Positions 62,120 to 64,000 of a DNA stretch of 64,000 nucleotides are shown piece by piece. The position numbers and the translations under genes are program-made. Under the pieces are notes generated by a model. That model did no database searches. It saw only the letters and a program-made list of their open reading frames with translations, and was not told where the DNA came from. The stretch covers positions 62,001 through 126,000 of the forward strand of contig OZ241740.1 in assembly GCA_965200975.1 (NCBI GenBank), written 5' to 3'. Each line of letters begins with the position of its first letter. The stretch's first letter is position 1. Source of the DNA: S5-327 sp965200975 (GTDB taxonomy: Bacteria > Chloroflexota > Dehalococcoidia > Lucifugimonadales > Australimonadaceae).

Positions 62120-62730
62120 TTCGACGCCCCCCTTGCCTTATGCGCCTTATCCACAAGGTCAGCCATTGCGCTCGCCCCTTCCGTCCCCTCCGGCAGGAAC
62201 TGCGCCGCGACCGGCTTCGGCGCCGGCCTCGCTCCTGAACGGCGGCGGAGCGCAGCGGCGAGAGCTTCCACCTCGAGCGCCTTCATCGCCGCCTCGTCCT
62301 CCGGCGCAGCGTGATCGTACCCCAGCAGATGCAGCACGCCATGCGCCACAAGCAGGGCGACCTCCTCCTCGACCTGTACATTGTGCTCGCCCGCCTGACG
62401 CGCCGCCAAGGGGTACGACACCACTACCTCGCCGAGGCTCGGCGCCTCGCCCGGCGCTTCAGGAAACGCCGGGACTGATTCGTCAGCCGGCGCGTCGCGC
62501 TCGCCGAACGAGAGCACGTCGGTAACCTCGTCGAATCCGCGGAAGCGGCTGTTCAGGTCGCGCAGCGTCTCGTCATCGGCGACGACGACGCTCACCGGCG
62601 CCCCGCCTGCAGGGTCGGCGACGGCGAGGGCGGCTGCAGCGGCGCGCCCCACGTCGGCCGTCTTCGCCAGACCGCGGAAGGCGGGGAACACCTGCACATC
62701 GATCCGCCGTTTGTTTGCTCGCGTACTCAT
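62116..62730 (-). CDS. ybeY: Endoribonuclease YbeY (16S rRNA maturation)
   Basis: Metal-dependent RNase of 204 residues. The zinc motif is HGVLHLLGYDH, with the conserved LNSRFRGFDEVTDVLSF. It has an extended C-terminal tail of about 45 residues (RSGARPAPKPVAAQF onward) beyond the usual end. ATG 62730 begins at the conserved N-terminal region. Translationally coupled to dnaX by a four-base overlap. Confidence 0.93.
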   Translation of the reverse strand: MSTRANKRRIDVQVFPAFRGLAKTADVGRAAAAALAVADPAGGAPVSVVVADDETLRDLNSRFRGFDEVTDVLSFGERDAPADESVPAFPEAPGEAPSLGEVVVSYPLAARQAGEHNVQVEEEVALLVAHGVLHLLGYDHAAPEDEAAMKALEVEALAAALRRRSGARPAPKPVAAQFLPEGTEGASAMADLVDKAHKARGASK

Positions 62731-62869
62731 GGGGAAACTGCCGCTCCGCGCATCGGCGCGGCGCGGGCCGGATGGTAGCACAGGCCCTTAGCGCCCTCCG
62801 CCGCTCGGGGGCTTGCATCCTCCGGAGGAGCGCACGGCGCACGGGCGGAGCGGGACAGGATCGAGCCTC

Positions 62870-63655
62870 CTACGGCGCGTCGTAGTCGTCGGGCAGGCCG
62901 TAGCCGCTTACTTGCAGGAGTTTCAGATAGTGGTTCCACGCGAAGTTCTCCGCGCCGGAGATCCGCTCGCGCCAGCCGCCGGCCTGCCGGGGCGCTCCGG
63001 GGCCGTACCTTCCCATATCCTCGTCCGAGAGCAGCACCGGCTCCCGGCCCGAAAGCGCAATCTCCCACATAATGCGCGACAACCGGTCGAACCGGATTGC
63101 GAGGGCCGTCGCCTGCTCCACCGTAGGCGCATGCACGCTTATGCCGTGGCCGCGCATCAGCACTACGTCCCGTTCTCCCATGCAGGCCAGCATCTCAGCC
63201 GCCTGCCGCTTGTCGGTCACCGTCGCCGCTCGCGGGTACACCGGCACTCCCTTCGTCGCTATGCTGAGCGACTGGGGATCGTAGCCCGCGAACACCGGCT
63301 TGTACTCGATGGCCGTAACGCCGCAGAGCAGGGCGTACCACGGGTGCGCGTGCACCACAGCGCCCGCCTCGGGCTTGGCGCGGTATATCTCTCCGTGGAT
63401 AGGCGTTTCGTTGGGCGACGCATGCTCCGGCCCCACATGCGAGCCCTCGCCGTCGAAATCAGCCCGGCGGATGTTGTGCACGCCGGTGAACGCTATCCCC
63501 TCCTCGCGCCCTCCCCGGCAGCGGATGTACATTTCGTCCGTTCCCGGCAGCCGCGCGCTCACGTGTCCGGTCGATTCGTTTACGAGCCCAAGCATGCCCA
63601 GAATCCGGCAAGAGACGGCAACCTTCCAGCGCAGCTCATCGTTTGCGTCAACCAT
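62870..63655 (-). CDS. Class II aldolase/adducin family protein
   Basis: A 261-residue class II aldolase-like enzyme (L-fuculose-phosphate aldolase/ribulose-phosphate epimerase fold). The N-terminal NESTGHVSARLPGTDEMYI is followed by the zinc histidines in VVHAHPWYALL and the third metal His in LMRGHGISVHA. A Glu is retained in HGEIYRAK. The substrate is unknown. ATG 63655 with GGGAGG five bases upstream; longer in-frame starts are shadows. Confidence 0.87.
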   Translation of the reverse strand: MVDANDELRWKVAVSCRILGMLGLVNESTGHVSARLPGTDEMYIRCRGGREEGIAFTGVHNIRRADFDGEGSHVGPEHASPNETPIHGEIYRAKPEAGAVVHAHPWYALLCGVTAIEYKPVFAGYDPQSLSIATKGVPVYPRAATVTDKRQAAEMLACMGERDVVLMRGHGISVHAPTVEQATALAIRFDRLSRIMWEIALSGREPVLLSDEDMGRYGPGAPRQAGGWRERISGAENFAWNHYLKLLQVSGYGLPDDYDAP

Positions 63656-63965
63656 CACAACCTCCCTATGGCCCCGTGCGGACGTTCGGCGCGCCGCCAC
63701 GATACCGCAAGCCCGCCCCTCGCCCCAACTTGTTCCCCGGCGAACCCTTTGGCCCGCGTAGCTGTTCAGGCTCGATAGCTCTGAACGTCCGCCGCTGCTG
63801 CGCGTCAACCGAACAGTTTCCCGCGCGTTGACATGCTTGCAGGCCGGTGGTAGTTTCGACTCACCCTCCGAGACTCTCCGAGGGCAGCGTCCCGCGTCTC
63901 CCCATGGCGCGGCGGAAGACTGTGGAGCGCGCAACATGCGCGGCTCCCGAGGAGGACGCACCAGT
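63656..63965. other. 310-base intergenic region
   Basis: Divergent gap between the aldolase-like gene and the truncated plus-strand gene. It holds the plus-strand promoter at 63828-63856; no RNA gene or repeat of the REP-like family is seen in it. Confidence 0.6.
63828..63856 (+). promoter_or_regulatory. Promoter of the truncated gene at the window end
   Basis: A perfect -35 TTGACA (63828-63833), 17-base spacer, and -10 TAGTTT (63851-63856). It reads toward the ATG at 63966 with a leader of about 100 bases. Confidence 0.6.
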
Positions 63966-64000
63966 ATGGTCGAGACAGACACGCTCCCAGTCGAGTCCAG
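63966..64000 (+). CDS. Start of an unidentified gene, cut by the window edge
   Basis: An ATG preceded by GAGGAGG ten bases upstream and by the promoter at 63828. Only 11 complete codons (MVETDTLPVES) are visible, too few to identify the product. Confidence 0.45.
   Translation, partial: MVETDTLPVES

Noticed and set aside
1..64000. CRISPR array, prophage or insertion sequence
   Set aside because: No regularly spaced repeats, cas genes, integrase, transposase or phage structural genes were seen.

Overview
The window is a GC-rich, densely coded bacterial chromosome segment with short intergenic gaps and many 4-base start/stop overlaps. Gene content and family resemblance suggest Chloroflexota, perhaps a Dehalococcoidia/SAR202-like heterotroph: a squalene-type hpnCDE set beside dxs, several Rieske-, amidohydrolase-, MmgE/PrpD- and FMN-dependent hydroxyacid-oxidase-type catabolic genes, and an actinobacterial/firmicute-style T-box operon. 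This placement is inference; no rRNA gene is present. There is no prophage, CRISPR array, transposase or plasmid gene.

Layout. 1-9 kb (minus): the end-truncated thioredoxin reductase, a MoxR/ChlI-like AAA+ ATPase, a complete polar amino-acid ABC transporter (binding protein, two permeases, ATPase) behind a recognisable promoter, then a Rieske oxygenase broken by a frameshift and a stop codon, and a HicB-like protein. 9-11.6 kb (plus): a FakA/FakB-type fatty acid kinase pair. 11.6-17 kb: housekeeping genes for RNA and translation (yraN, rnhB, mnmA, rsfS, ndk, tsaB, tsaE, thiL). 17-25.5 kb: mixed accessory genes (MmgE/PrpD, a small orphan protein, a JAMM peptidase, recO, two SDRs, a repeat-tailed membrane protein, DinB, TauE/SafE and BNR-repeat proteins).

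25.5-35.3 kb (minus) is a single branched-chain amino-acid operon, ilvB-ilvN-ilvC-leuA-leuC-(unknown gene)-leuD-leuB, preceded by a consensus-like promoter and a T-box leader that probably reads leucyl-tRNA. 35.4-41.4 kb: a rhodanese, a frameshifted SocA/Panacea-type gene, then an aromatic block on plus (trpA, aroH, DAHP synthase, ribF, tyrS). 41.6-53 kb: an intact Rieske oxygenase, dnaE, ogt, an amidohydrolase, two MFS transporters, tRNA-Met(CAT), tRNA-Val(TAC) and an FMN-dependent hydroxyacid oxidase. 53-59.3 kb (minus): an isoprenoid/squalene operon (dxs, polyprenyl synthase, hpnC, hpnD, hpnE). 59.4-64 kb (minus): recR, ybaB, dnaX, ybeY, a class II aldolase, and the first codons of a plus-strand gene behind a good promoter.

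The most interesting non-textbook items are the unknown gene embedded in the leu operon, a dispersed REP-like palindrome family at gene ends, a candidate structured small RNA upstream of thiL, tandem 11-bp operator-like repeats before the amino-acid transporter, and two freshly broken genes.
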